In this document: piece after piece, positions 41,640 through 50,151 of the stretch
How positions within the stretch are numbered: the stretch's first letter is position 1
Layout of the letters: each line of letters opens with the position of its first letter
Source: JABDGR01 sp964561455
Lineage (GTDB): Bacteria; Verrucomicrobiota; Verrucomicrobiia; Opitutales; JABDGR01
Reading direction: 5' to 3'
Assembly (NCBI GenBank): GCA_964561455.1
Contig: CAZLPS010000005.1
Span: forward strand, 36,189-100,188
DNA: 64,000 nucleotides
The notes under the pieces: generated by a model
Seen by the model: only the letters and a program-made list of their open reading frames with translations
Databases searched by the model: none
Told to the model about the DNA's origin: nothing
Made by a program: the position numbers and the translations under genes

Positions 41640-42677
41640 TTAGTCCTCGAAATTCTTGGACTCCGCAAGCCATTCGTCCAAGTCCTGCAACACAATGCCT
41701 GTGCCGTTGGCCACGGCGCTCAACGGATCTTCCGAGAGGATGACCGGCAGACCGGTCGCTTCACTCAACAACCGGTCGAGATTGCGCACCAGCGACCCGC
41801 CGCCGGCCAGCACGATGCCGCGATCCACCAGGTCCGCCGACAATTCCGGCGGGCACCGTTCCAGCGCGGAACGAACCACTTCGATGACGGAATTGAAAGT
41901 GTCACTCAGGCACTCACGAATTTCCTGTGAGGTGATGAGCAGGGTCTTCGGCAGGCCCGCCACGGAATCGCGCCCGCGCACTTCCATGGTCAATTCCGTT
42001 TCCAGCGGAAACGCCGATCCGATGTTGATCTTGATTTCCTCCGCCGTGCGCTCGCCAATCATCAAATTGTAGGCGCGCTTCATGTAGTTGATGATCGCGC
42101 TGTCCATTTCGTCCCCCGCCACGCGCAGACTTTTTGAATAGACCACATTGCGCAGGGAAATAATGGCCACTTCCGTTGTGCCGCCGCCGATATCCACAAT
42201 CATGTTGGCCGCCGGCTCGTCAATCGGCAGGCCGACGCCGATCGCCGCGGCCAGTGGCTCGGTCACCGTCAGCACTTCCCGCGCGCCGGCATTGAGCACG
42301 GAATCGCGCACCGCCCGCCGCTCCACCTCGGTAATCCCGGACGGAATCGCCACGACCACCCGCGGGCTCGACCACGCCGACGTGATCACCTTCTTGATAA
42401 AGTGGCGCAACATCTCCTGCGTTACGTCAAAGTCGGCAATCACGCCGTCCTTCATCGGGCGCAACGCGGTGATGGCCACTGGTGTGCGGCCCAACATGCG
42501 CTTCGCCTCCAACCCAACTGCACGCACCTTTTTTGAATTCGTGTAAATCGCGACCACGCTCGGTTCGCGTACGACAATGCCTTTGTCCTTCACATACACC
42601 AATGTGTTGGCGGTGCCGAGGTCGATGCCAATGTCGGCGGAAAAATACGAAAAATATTTGGCGAGGAAGCCGATCAT
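41640..42677 (-). CDS. mreB: Cell-shape actin homologue MreB
   Basis: 345 aa bacterial actin that directs side-wall synthesis. Nucleotide-binding motifs: IGIDLGTANTLVYVKDKGIVVREPSVVA (phosphate 1), MIVDIGGGTTEVAIISL (phosphate 2) and GIVLAGGGSLVRNLDRLL (adenosine). The N-terminus MIGFLAKYFSYF is a short amphipathic membrane-binding helix. Start ATG 42677 gives the family length; an extended frame exists upstream but is not protein-like. First gene of the mre operon. Confidence 0.97.
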   Translation of the reverse strand: MIGFLAKYFSYFSADIGIDLGTANTLVYVKDKGIVVREPSVVAIYTNSKKVRAVGLEAKRMLGRTPVAITALRPMKDGVIADFDVTQEMLRHFIKKVITSAWSSPRVVVAIPSGITEVERRAVRDSVLNAGAREVLTVTEPLAAAIGVGLPIDEPAANMIVDIGGGTTEVAIISLRNVVYSKSLRVAGDEMDSAIINYMKRAYNLMIGERTAEEIKINIGSAFPLETELTMEVRGRDSVAGLPKTLLITSQEIRECLSDTFNSVIEVVRSALERCPPELSADLVDRGIVLAGGGSLVRNLDRLLSEATGLPVILSEDPLSAVANGTGIVLQDLDEWLAESKNFED

Positions 42678-42787
42678 GACGTTGGTTGGGTTCGTAAAAC
42701 GGAGACTGCCTGGGCCCGCCATTGTTTCGTCCGCGCCCCCTTGTGTCAATCGTAAATCACGCTTGGGTAAGGCCTTGCGACAGGTCC

Positions 42788-43516
42788 TTAAAGGGCCCGC
42801 CCGCGCATCAACCAGCCTGCCCAAGTGGCCCGTACACCCCCGTTGGTAGGGTAATCTTCGTCGTAGTGTCGCAAGGCGGTGCGCAATCGTCCGGCGCCCA
42901 TCGTTCTTCGTGGCGCCAGCCCCATGGCGTGCAGGGAACGCAACCAAGCCAGGGCGCTTGGAGCAACGGCGATGTGGCGCCATTCGCTGGCCCTTTCGAT
43001 CGCAAAACCGGCGCCCTCAAGGTACTGTGACCATGCATCCGCCGTGTGCCAGCGCACGGGCGAACTCCCCGGCAATACCGCCTCCAGTTCCTGAAAGGTC
43101 TCCGGCAGCAGCACTGCCAGGGCGATTTGGCCTTCGGCGGCGGCGATTTTCCGCCAACCACCCAACACCGCTTCCGGGTTGTCCACCCATTGGAGCATAT
43201 TGCAGGCGAAAATCCAGTCCGCCGGGCCCAAACTCAAAGATTGGCGGGCGTCGGCAATTTTCCAGTTTGCCGCCGGTACCAGGGTTTTTCCCCTTTGAAT
43301 CATGCCCGGCGCCGCATCGGTCGCGGTATATGTTCCCTTCCAGGGCTGCACCTGCTGCGTGAACAATCCCGTGCCTGCGCCAAATTCAATTGCCACCCCA
43401 TGGCGCTCCGACGGCAAAATCCATTGGGCCAGCGCTGCCGCCAGCGCCGCCTGTGGCGCGCTGTGGGCTTCGTAGCCAGCCACCGAGCGGTCGAAATTTT
43501 CGATGACCCCGGTCAT
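42788..43516 (-). CDS. bioC: Malonyl-ACP O-methyltransferase BioC
   Basis: 242 aa SAM-dependent methyltransferase that caps malonyl-ACP to start pimelate synthesis for biotin. N-terminal ENFDRSVAGYEAHSAPQAALAAALA, motif I AIEFGAGTGLFTQQV, then ATDAAPGMIQRG and DWIFACNMLQWVDNPEAVL as in BioC. Start overlaps the bioG stop by 4 nt. Last gene of bioD-F-G-C. Confidence 0.88.
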   Translation of the reverse strand: MTGVIENFDRSVAGYEAHSAPQAALAAALAQWILPSERHGVAIEFGAGTGLFTQQVQPWKGTYTATDAAPGMIQRGKTLVPAANWKIADARQSLSLGPADWIFACNMLQWVDNPEAVLGGWRKIAAAEGQIALAVLLPETFQELEAVLPGSSPVRWHTADAWSQYLEGAGFAIERASEWRHIAVAPSALAWLRSLHAMGLAPRRTMGAGRLRTALRHYDEDYPTNGGVRATWAGWLMRGRAL

Positions 43517-44139
43517 GGTTGCCTTCCTCCCAGGAATGCGTTCTTCGCAGCGCGCAACAGGGGCGCCGGGGCGTGCGTCGCGCCGGGAACTATCTCGAGG
43601 GCCGGCCAGATTCTTTTCAACACAACCGCGTCCAGCAGGGCGTCTTGCTCACCGACAAATCCCTGCCAGCTTCCACTGGCTGGTGGCGGCGCTTGCCAGG
43701 TTTCCAGCCAGCCCAATTCCTCGTCCAGCGCGGTTAGCGCTTCCGGGTTGGGTTCGCCCACTACCGGAAATAATTCCGCCAGCCCCGCCCGCTCCGAAAA
43801 ATCGATTAACGCGGACCTTGGGCTGGCGCGCAATCGCCGGCGCTGTAACCGCAATTGGGCCAGCGCCACCCGCCCTCCGCTTCCTTGTTCCGCCGTGAAG
43901 GCAAATACCGGGGCCAAGAGGATGACGGGCATTTTTACCGGCACCCGTTCGGCGTGCCGCATCAACCACAACGCCCCGAGCGAATAGCCGCCAATCGCGT
44001 CATACTTTTCCGCGGCAAATTCGTTTTCCGCCCCCGACGGCGTGCACCCCGTGTGTTCAGCGTCCGGCCATTCCCGCCGCGCCAGTGCGGCCAGCCACAC
44101 TGGTGGCACGGCCCAGCCTGATATCCATAGAAACTTCAT
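43513..44139 (-). CDS. bioG: Pimeloyl-ACP methyl ester esterase, BioG/BioH-like
   Basis: 208 aa alpha/beta-hydrolase that removes the methyl group from pimeloyl-ACP methyl ester. Nucleophile Ser53 in GGYSLGAL (G-x-S-x-G); Asp in GEQDALLD and His in PGATHAP complete the triad. Start chosen at ATG 44139, which overlaps the bioF stop (ATGA). Place between bioF and bioC supports BioG. Sequence alone cannot separate BioG from BioH; the name is by position. Confidence 0.75.
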   Translation of the reverse strand: MKFLWISGWAVPPVWLAALARREWPDAEHTGCTPSGAENEFAAEKYDAIGGYSLGALWLMRHAERVPVKMPVILLAPVFAFTAEQGSGGRVALAQLRLQRRRLRASPRSALIDFSERAGLAELFPVVGEPNPEALTALDEELGWLETWQAPPPASGSWQGFVGEQDALLDAVVLKRIWPALEIVPGATHAPAPLLRAAKNAFLGGRQP

Positions 44140-45314
44140 GACTGCGTCGGTTGCGCTGCCCGCCATTTTCCCATGGCCTCAAGCAGCTCGCCCAATTCCG
44201 CAGCAGTCGTGGTGGCCTTCAGCGAAATGCGCAGCCGCGCCGTCCCCTCTGGCACGGTCGGCGGGCGAATGGCCCCAACGGCAATTCCTTGCTCATTCAG
44301 GTGCGCATGGAGTGCCAGCACGGCTTTGTCCTCGCCAATGACCACGGGCACAATCGGCGAATCGCCGGGTGCGGTCTGCCAGCCGCGGGTTTTTAAATCT
44401 TCTCGAAATTGCACGGACCGTGTCCGCCGGGCGCCGGCTTGGGCGGCGAGGTCCCGCACCCGGCCCACGCCGGCAAGGGCCGCCGCCGCGAGCAACGGTG
44501 ACAGATACGTAGAATAAATGAATTCGCCAGCCTGATTAATCAGCGCTTCGCGCAGCAGCGGTTCCTGAAAAACCGAATAGGCGCCCATTCCTCCCAGCGC
44601 CTTGCCAAAAGTGCCCACCAGTATGTCCACTTCGCCCGCCACGCCGGCTTCCGCGGCGCGCCCTTGCCCCTGGTCTCCATACCAGCCGAGGGCGTGGGCC
44701 TCATCCAGCATCCAGATGAATCCGTGCCGGCGCTTCATTTCCACCAGGCGCGCAAAGTCCGGACTGTCGCCGTCCATGCTGTAGACGCTTTCTGTGATTA
44801 CCCAGCGCGCGCTGCCTGCCTTGGGTTGGTCCCGCAGGAGCTTCTCCAATTCCTCCAGGTCATTATGTTCGAACCGAGTAAACTTCGCGCCCGATTTCAA
44901 AATCCCCGCGATCAGGCTGTTATGAATCAACCGGTCCGCAAATATCAGGTCGCCCGGCGCCGCCAACATGCCGATCACCGAGTGGTTGGCCGCGTAGCCG
45001 CTGTTCCAGACCAGACCCGAGGGAAAACCATGCCACGCGCATAAGCGGGCTTCGAGCTGCGCGTGGACCGCTTGATATCCCCGCACCAGCGGAGACGACG
45101 AAGCCGATACCGGACCGCTGGCCAGCGCCGCCCGCACCGCATTCTTTATTTCTTCATCGTTGGCCAAGCCCAGGTAATCGTTGTCGGCGAGATTTATCCG
45201 CATGGGTGCGGCCACGCGCAACTCGCGCCGGCGGCCCCGCGCCGTGCGCTCATCCAGGTTTTTTTGCGCGCGGGCGCGCAGCAGGGCGGGGGAGTTTTGC
45301 GGGGGCGGTGGCAT
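44136..45314 (-). CDS. bioF: 8-amino-7-oxononanoate synthase
   Basis: 392 aa PLP enzyme joining pimeloyl-ACP and alanine. PLP region LDEAHALGWYGDQGQGRAAEAGVAG, with the Lys in GTFGKALGGMGAYSV, plus NYLGLANDEEIK near the N-terminus and HNDLEELEKLL. Full length. Starts 17 nt after bioD and overlaps bioG by 4 nt. Confidence 0.95.
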   Translation of the reverse strand: MPPPPQNSPALLRARAQKNLDERTARGRRRELRVAAPMRINLADNDYLGLANDEEIKNAVRAALASGPVSASSSPLVRGYQAVHAQLEARLCAWHGFPSGLVWNSGYAANHSVIGMLAAPGDLIFADRLIHNSLIAGILKSGAKFTRFEHNDLEELEKLLRDQPKAGSARWVITESVYSMDGDSPDFARLVEMKRRHGFIWMLDEAHALGWYGDQGQGRAAEAGVAGEVDILVGTFGKALGGMGAYSVFQEPLLREALINQAGEFIYSTYLSPLLAAAALAGVGRVRDLAAQAGARRTRSVQFREDLKTRGWQTAPGDSPIVPVVIGEDKAVLALHAHLNEQGIAVGAIRPPTVPEGTARLRISLKATTTAAELGELLEAMGKWRAAQPTQS

Positions 45315-45331
45315 GGAGGCAGCGAAATGGT

Positions 45332-45994
45332 TTAAGCGCCAATCAATTCGGCCAGCGTGGGATGTAATTTCGCCTCGGTGAAATTTGGCGCCAATTCGCC
45401 CCAGACCGGGATGCCGAGTTCATTGAGCGATGCCCGGGTGCTCGCTTTCACTTCTGGTGGCGCCGGTTCAAGTCCGTTCAGGAATATACCGGCGCGCAGG
45501 CGCGAGCCGCTTTTGCTCACCAAATAATGGTGCGTCAGCCGCGCAAAGTTTATCGCTCCCAGTTGATCGGGAATCACCAGCACCACGGCATTGACGTTCG
45601 CCGCCTTGGCAAAGTCCACCCAATCCCAGCCGGGCGCCTGCAACGGCACGGCCACGCCGCCGGCGCCTTCAATCAACCGCAAGTCCACGCTTGGCTTGGC
45701 AAGAATCTCTTTCACCAATTCCAACGGATCAAGGCGGATGCCCTCCGCGCGTGCCGCCGCAATGGGCGCCAGCGCCGCCGCATAACTTTTGATCGTAAAT
45801 GCAGTGGTCGACGAAACCCCCGCAAAGTCCTTCGCCACGTCGGCGTCCATCGGCTCGCCCAGGGCGACGCCCGTCTGCACGGGTTTAATGAGCTGCACGC
45901 TGCGCCCGCGCGCCCCGGCCGCCCGCGCCAGCGCGCCCATGACGCGCGTTTTGCCGACACTGGTGCCGGATCCGGATATTAGAATGGTTACCAT
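45332..45994 (-). CDS. bioD: Dethiobiotin synthetase
   Basis: 220 aa ATP-dependent carboxylase closing the ureido ring of dethiobiotin. P-loop GSGTSVGKTRV at the N-terminus, KPVQTGVALGEPMDADV, and the IEGAGGVAVPLQ motif all match BioD. The ATG at 45994 is chosen; heptamer-phased sequence begins on the very next base upstream. The gene is separated from bioB by 130 nt of repeat and hairpin. Confidence 0.94.
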   Translation of the reverse strand: MVTILISGSGTSVGKTRVMGALARAAGARGRSVQLIKPVQTGVALGEPMDADVAKDFAGVSSTTAFTIKSYAAALAPIAAARAEGIRLDPLELVKEILAKPSVDLRLIEGAGGVAVPLQAPGWDWVDFAKAANVNAVVLVIPDQLGAINFARLTHHYLVSKSGSRLRAGIFLNGLEPAPPEVKASTRASLNELGIPVWGELAPNFTEAKLHPTLAELIGA

Positions 45995-46072
45995 GAATTT
46001 GAGTCGAAATGTCGAATTGGTTGGAATGGGTTGCCTTGAACGCGTTTCGTAGCGCTGAGCCTCACTCAGCGC
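45995..46072. repeat. Heptamer-phased repeat and REP-like hairpin between bioB and bioD
   Basis: Five 7-nt units follow directly from the bioD ATG: GAATTTG, AGTCGAA, ATGTCGA, ATTGGTT, GGAATGG (45995-46029). Further on, a perfect GCGCTGAG-CCTCA-CTCAGCGC stem occurs (46052-46072) preceded by CGTA, like the other REP hairpins in the window. Neither contains an obvious promoter. It breaks an otherwise continuous bio operon. Confidence 0.5.
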
Positions 46073-46123
46073 GTCGAAAAACACGATGCTTAATGCGCTG
46101 CGGGCCGCTAGCCCGGACCACAG

Positions 46124-47122
46124 CTATGAATGACGTGCCCCCGCTTCCTCGCAAACCGGTGAGGCCGCCTGAATTTGCCGCGCGGTTTCGGGATTTAAGG
46201 CGTGCAATCCCAGCCGCTGCAACAATTGGAAATCCTCCTCTTTCCCGGGATTCGGCGTCGTCAGTAATTTCTCTCCCAGAAATATCGAATTCGCCCCCGC
46301 CAGAAAACACAGCGCCTGCGTTTCGTCGCTCATCGCCGTGCGCCCCGCCGACAGCCGGACAATCGCCTTCGGCAACGCCAGCCGCGCCACGGCAATTATC
46401 CGCACGAATTCAATCGGATCCACCGGCGCCTGTTCCGCCAGCGGCGTCCCCGCAACCGGCACCAGCGCGTTGATCGGCACCGAGTCCGGCTGGGGATCGA
46501 GCGCCGCAAGTTCCGCGATCATCTTCAAGCGATCGTCCACGGTCTCGCCCATGCCGAGAATTCCGCCGGAACAGACTTCCAGCCCCGCGGCGCGCACGAT
46601 CTCCAGGGTGCGCAGGCGGTCGTCGTAACAGCGGGTGGAAATGATTTGCGGATAAAACTCCCGGGAGGTGTCGAGGTTGTGGTTGTACACTCGGCAACCC
46701 GCCTCTTTGAGGCGCGCGGCCTGGTCCTGCGTCAACATCCCCAGCGTGCAGCACACTTCGAGGCCCTGCGCCGATACTCCTTCCACGGCTCGGAGCACGG
46801 AATCAAACTGGGGCCCGTCACGCACTTCGCGCCACGCCGCCCCCATGCAGAACCGCGAGGCCCCGCCGGCTCGCGCCTGCTGCGCCTTGGTGATGATGTC
46901 GTCCGCATCCATCAGCGGCGCATCCGCCAAACCGGTCTCATGATGCGCCGATTGCGGACAATACGCACAATTCTCCGGGCAGCGTCCGGTTTTGATGCTC
47001 TGTAGCGTGCACAGCTGCACGCCCGCCGGATCCTGGTGCCGGTGGTGCACGGTTTGCGCGCGGAGGATTAGCGTGGTGAGCGGCAGGGCATACCACTCGC
47101 GGATTTGTGCCAAGGTCGTCAT
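46124..47122 (-). CDS. bioB: Biotin synthase
   Basis: 332 aa radical SAM enzyme inserting sulfur into dethiobiotin. Cluster motif Cys48-x3-Cys52-x2-Cys55 in GRCPENCAYCPQSAHH; later RFCMGAAWREVRDG, EVCCTLGMLTQDQAARLKEAG and YNHNLDTSREFY are all BioB hallmarks. The ATG at 47122 is the family start. 26 nt downstream of the Nudix gene. Confidence 0.97.
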   Translation of the reverse strand: MTTLAQIREWYALPLTTLILRAQTVHHRHQDPAGVQLCTLQSIKTGRCPENCAYCPQSAHHETGLADAPLMDADDIITKAQQARAGGASRFCMGAAWREVRDGPQFDSVLRAVEGVSAQGLEVCCTLGMLTQDQAARLKEAGCRVYNHNLDTSREFYPQIISTRCYDDRLRTLEIVRAAGLEVCSGGILGMGETVDDRLKMIAELAALDPQPDSVPINALVPVAGTPLAEQAPVDPIEFVRIIAVARLALPKAIVRLSAGRTAMSDETQALCFLAGANSIFLGEKLLTTPNPGKEEDFQLLQRLGLHALNPETARQIQAASPVCEEAGARHS

Positions 47123-47148
47123 GATGGGAATAATTTGATTTAAGGTGA

Positions 47149-47580
47149 CTAACGAATCAGCCAATGGCCGGAAAAATAAGCTGAAGATTTTAGCAGATTT
47201 GCAAAGCAGACAAACAAGGGTTGCGGGAGGGCTTGGTGATGAAACCACTCAACCTCGGTCGCTTCGTCCGGAGCGGCCAAACGCTCGGCGCCGGAATGAT
47301 GGTTGGCGTGCATCCAGAGAGTAATAAAGTGCTTCCGTTCTTGGGGAAAAAAGTCGTTGGTGATGGTGAGGAAGCTTGCGTCGGCAATGGCAACCCCCGT
47401 TTCTTCTAATGTCTCACGGGCGGCACATTGTTCGGGACTTTCCCCAAACTCCAAATAGCCGCCCGGCGTTGACCACGTGCCGGCGCCATGGGTTTTGTGT
47501 CGCCGAAGCAATAGAACCTCATCACCGCGGCGAATGATGGTGCCGACTCCAACCCGGGGTATGAGCAGTGGTTCGTTCAT
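47149..47580 (-). CDS. Nudix hydrolase within the biotin operon
   Basis: 143 aa. Nudix box GGYLEFGESPEQCAARETLEETGV (G-x5-E-x7-R-E-x2-E-E-x-G) is complete, with the flanking NEPLLIPRVGVGTIIRRGDEVLLLRR. It probably cleaves a nucleoside diphosphate derivative. Placed between bioA (ATGA overlap) and bioB, so it is co-regulated with biotin synthesis; its substrate is unknown. Start ATG 47580. Confidence 0.9.
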   Translation of the reverse strand: MNEPLLIPRVGVGTIIRRGDEVLLLRRHKTHGAGTWSTPGGYLEFGESPEQCAARETLEETGVAIADASFLTITNDFFPQERKHFITLWMHANHHSGAERLAAPDEATEVEWFHHQALPQPLFVCFANLLKSSAYFSGHWLIR

Positions 47581-49046
47581 GAAATTGGCTTGGCGCAATG
47601 TTGTTCCCCAAATTGATTCGTTCCGCCGCCCGGTCCATGGCTTGCCGCAAAATCGGCAAAACGCCGGTGCGGGCCGCCGGGCCGCGAAATTACGGCGTCA
47701 ATTGCGGCGCGGGCGGTCTCACATAGAAAACGGAATTCCGGCGACTCGCAGCACGGTGGCGGAACCAGCAGCAGCGTGTCTCCCAGAGGCCGCAGGATTA
47801 GTCCGCGGTTTCGCGCTTCCAGGCATACCTGCAGGCCGACGCGTGCGCCGGCGGGGTGGGGGGTTGAATCGCCTTGCACTAGTTCCACGGCCGCAGCGAA
47901 TCCGCGCTGGCGCGACCGCGCCAGATGCGGGCCACCGCAAAAGTGCTCCGCGAAAATTTTTCCGAAGGCCGCTTCGCGGCGCGCGAGCGTGCCGTCAACG
48001 ATCAGCGGCTCCAGTTTCGCAATGCTCGCCAGGGAAACCGCGCACGCGAGGGGGTTCGCCGTGAACGTATGCCCGTGGTAAAAGGTCCTTCCTGCTTCAA
48101 ACGGTCCGCAAAACGCCGCGTGGATCTCCTCCGAAGTCAACGTTGCCGCCAGCGGCAAATACCCGCCGGACAGGCCCTTCCCGATGCAGAGAAAATCCGG
48201 TGTCACGCCCAGGTCATTTCCGACGAGCATCTTGCCCAATCGCCCAAATGCCACGAACACTTCGTCCAGAATCAAATGCACCCCATGCTCGCGGCACAAC
48301 CCCGCGACCTCCGCCACAAATCCCGGCGGCTGTTGCTGCATGCCCGCTGCCCCTTGCACGGACGGCTCCAGAATGACCGCCGCGATCTGCTTTGCCCGCG
48401 ATCCCAACAGTCCCCGCAAAGCGCGCAGACTCGCACCGGCGTCGGCCGCCAGGACCTGGCCCGCCACCTCGCGGCACACCGGCGCCGGCAAATGATGCGC
48501 TGGCAGAAACCAATCCGCAAACCGCCCGTGAAAATCGCCATTCCCGCCCGCCGCCATCGCCCCCATTGTGTCCCCATGATAGCCGCCCGCGAAGCCCGCG
48601 ATCTCCCGCTTTTCCGCCTGGCCCGTCAATTGCCAGAATTGTCGCGAAAGTTTCAGGGCCACCTCCACTGCGCACGAACCGTTATCGGAAAAGAAAACCC
48701 GTTCCAGACCCGGCCCCGCCAGTTCCGCCAGCTTGCCTGCCAGTTCGCCTGCCGCCGGATGAGTCAATCCCAGCCATGTCGCGTGGGCCACTTTATTAAG
48801 TTGCGCGCGCAACGCCCCGTCGAGGTCCGGGTCCCGGTGCCCATGGACATTCGTCCACAGGGACGAGTTCCCATCCAGGTAGCGCCGCCCGTCAGTATCA
48901 AACAACCACGGGCCTTCGCCACGCTCCACCACCAGCGGGGGATACAACGCCGCCTCAGCCGTCTGCGTAAACGGATGCCATGCATGCCGTTCCCTGGCAG
49001 CAAGGGACGCGGGTGCGGCAATGGCGGCAGTCAGCACAGCAGGCAT
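47577..49046 (-). CDS. bioA: Adenosylmethionine-8-amino-7-oxononanoate aminotransferase
   Basis: 489 aa PLP aminotransferase converting 8-amino-7-oxononanoate to 7,8-diaminononanoate. Features: FFSDNGSCAVEVALKLSRQFW, LILDEVFVAFGRLGKM (Asp261), PLP Lys290 in FLCIGKGLSGGYLPLA, and FYHGHTFTANPLACAV. Slightly longer than usual at the C-terminus (about 50 extra residues). First gene of bioA-nudix-bioB, 31 nt downstream of a BirA operator. Confidence 0.96.
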   Translation of the reverse strand: MPAVLTAAIAAPASLAARERHAWHPFTQTAEAALYPPLVVERGEGPWLFDTDGRRYLDGNSSLWTNVHGHRDPDLDGALRAQLNKVAHATWLGLTHPAAGELAGKLAELAGPGLERVFFSDNGSCAVEVALKLSRQFWQLTGQAEKREIAGFAGGYHGDTMGAMAAGGNGDFHGRFADWFLPAHHLPAPVCREVAGQVLAADAGASLRALRGLLGSRAKQIAAVILEPSVQGAAGMQQQPPGFVAEVAGLCREHGVHLILDEVFVAFGRLGKMLVGNDLGVTPDFLCIGKGLSGGYLPLAATLTSEEIHAAFCGPFEAGRTFYHGHTFTANPLACAVSLASIAKLEPLIVDGTLARREAAFGKIFAEHFCGGPHLARSRQRGFAAAVELVQGDSTPHPAGARVGLQVCLEARNRGLILRPLGDTLLLVPPPCCESPEFRFLCETARAAIDAVISRPGGPHRRFADFAASHGPGGGTNQFGEQHCAKPIS

Positions 49047-49076
49047 GTCCCGGGATTAGAACAGCAATCGAACCGG

Positions 49077-49108
49077 TTGTTAACCTTAAAATCATCGGTG
49101 GTTAACAT
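49077..49108. promoter_or_regulatory. BirA operator (biotin repressor box)
   Basis: TTGTTAACC, exactly 14 nt, then GGTTAACAT. This is the BirA box pattern (TTGTTAAC or TTGTAAAC, N14-16, GTTAACAA or GTTTACAA) known from many bacteria, with near-perfect symmetry. It lies 31 nt upstream of the bioA ATG, so holo-BirA bound to biotinyl-AMP would repress bioA, the Nudix gene and bioB. The birA gene itself is not in the window. Confidence 0.85.
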
Positions 49109-49174
49109 CCTCCCGCCGGTCCCGCCCGGGCTTTATGCGCAGCCGTGGTCTTCATCTATGGGTTCGTATTCCCA

Positions 49175-49209
49175 AATTCTGAAATTTGAAATCTGAAATT
49201 TCTGGTCTT
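49175..49209. repeat. Heptamer-phased repeat
   Basis: Five units read in phase: AATTCTG, AAATTTG, AAATCTG, AAATTTC, TGGTCTT. It lies between the BirA box and the end of the Bat gene cluster; the rest of 49109-49318 holds no gene. Confidence 0.5.
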
Positions 49210-49318
49210 TTTCTTCGCCTCGCCATGCCAGGTATCCACGCCAACCCCGCCAACCTCCGCCTGATCTGGAAACGCGATCGCCAGCCATTCAGCAATCCAA
49301 CAATATGACAAAAGTTCT

Positions 49319-50149
49319 TCACTCCCACACCGGCGAAAAGTTCGCCCCATCGAGCCAGCCCATCCGCCCATCGGCCGCCAGCACTTTGAAAAACCCGCCG
49401 TGCTCTTCCAGGGTCACGGCCACCTCGCCACCCTGCAATACGCCAATGGCAGGGCTGTTGGCGGTGGGGGAGAGTTTGATTTGAGCATCCGAATGCAGCA
49501 CCACCCCGTCATGCGCATGGCTATGCGCTCCCCAGTAGCCCGCGCCCGCGGCCACGGTCGTCAGCGCCATCACCGTGGTGAGCAGCCAGGGCACCGCGCC
49601 GCGCCAGCGATACAGGCGCGGCAACACCGCCAGGTAGATGGCGGCCCACCCGGCGAGCGTGAGCAGCCAGGCCCAGGTGTTGCTGGCGAGCATGGCCGAA
49701 AAACTTTCGAGGCGACCAGGGTCAGCGACCGAAATGTTCGCGGCTTTGCGCGCCAGCGCGAGATTTTGCCGCGCATCGGGGTCGCGCGGGCTCAACGTTA
49801 CGGCGCGCAAATAGTGCAAAATGGCGGCACTGTTGTCGCCGGCCTGAAAGCAGGCATTGCCAAAATCAAACTCCAAGGAAGCCGAAACCGACTTAGCCTC
49901 CGCCGCTGCGAAATACTCGCGCGCCTTGGCGAAATCATTTTTTTCATAGGCCGTGACGCCTGCGGAAAAGGATGCTGCCGGATTGGTCAAGATGGCCTGG
50001 GCGGCCAGGGTGGTGGCCGGGGTGGCGGGGGCGGTTGTCGTTGCAGCGGGGAAGTTCAACGGCGGCATCACCGGCATGGATGACTGCCCGTAACCCGACA
50101 TGACTAGCGCGAGATTCAGGCTCAATAGAATGGCGGAAAACGTTTTCAT
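49319..50149 (-). CDS. batE: BatE-like TPR and SH3-domain protein
   Basis: 276 aa. Signal peptide (MKTFSAILLSLNLALVMSGYG), a TPR pair (AGVTAYEKNDFAKAREYFAAAEAK and NACFQAGDNSAAILHYLRAVTLSPRD), two membrane helices in the middle, and a C-terminal bacterial SH3-like domain (SPTANSPAIGVLQGGEVAVTLEEHGGFFKVLAADGRMGWL). Last gene of the Bat operon, 2 nt after batD. Envelope function inferred from the operon. Confidence 0.85.
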   Translation of the reverse strand: MKTFSAILLSLNLALVMSGYGQSSMPVMPPLNFPAATTTAPATPATTLAAQAILTNPAASFSAGVTAYEKNDFAKAREYFAAAEAKSVSASLEFDFGNACFQAGDNSAAILHYLRAVTLSPRDPDARQNLALARKAANISVADPGRLESFSAMLASNTWAWLLTLAGWAAIYLAVLPRLYRWRGAVPWLLTTVMALTTVAAGAGYWGAHSHAHDGVVLHSDAQIKLSPTANSPAIGVLQGGEVAVTLEEHGGFFKVLAADGRMGWLDGANFSPVWE

Positions 50150-50151
50150 GC

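Noticed and set aside
46052..46072. Hairpin between bioB and bioD as a rho-independent terminator
   Set aside because: The stem is perfect, but in the direction of the bio genes no T-run follows; a REP-like element is more likely.
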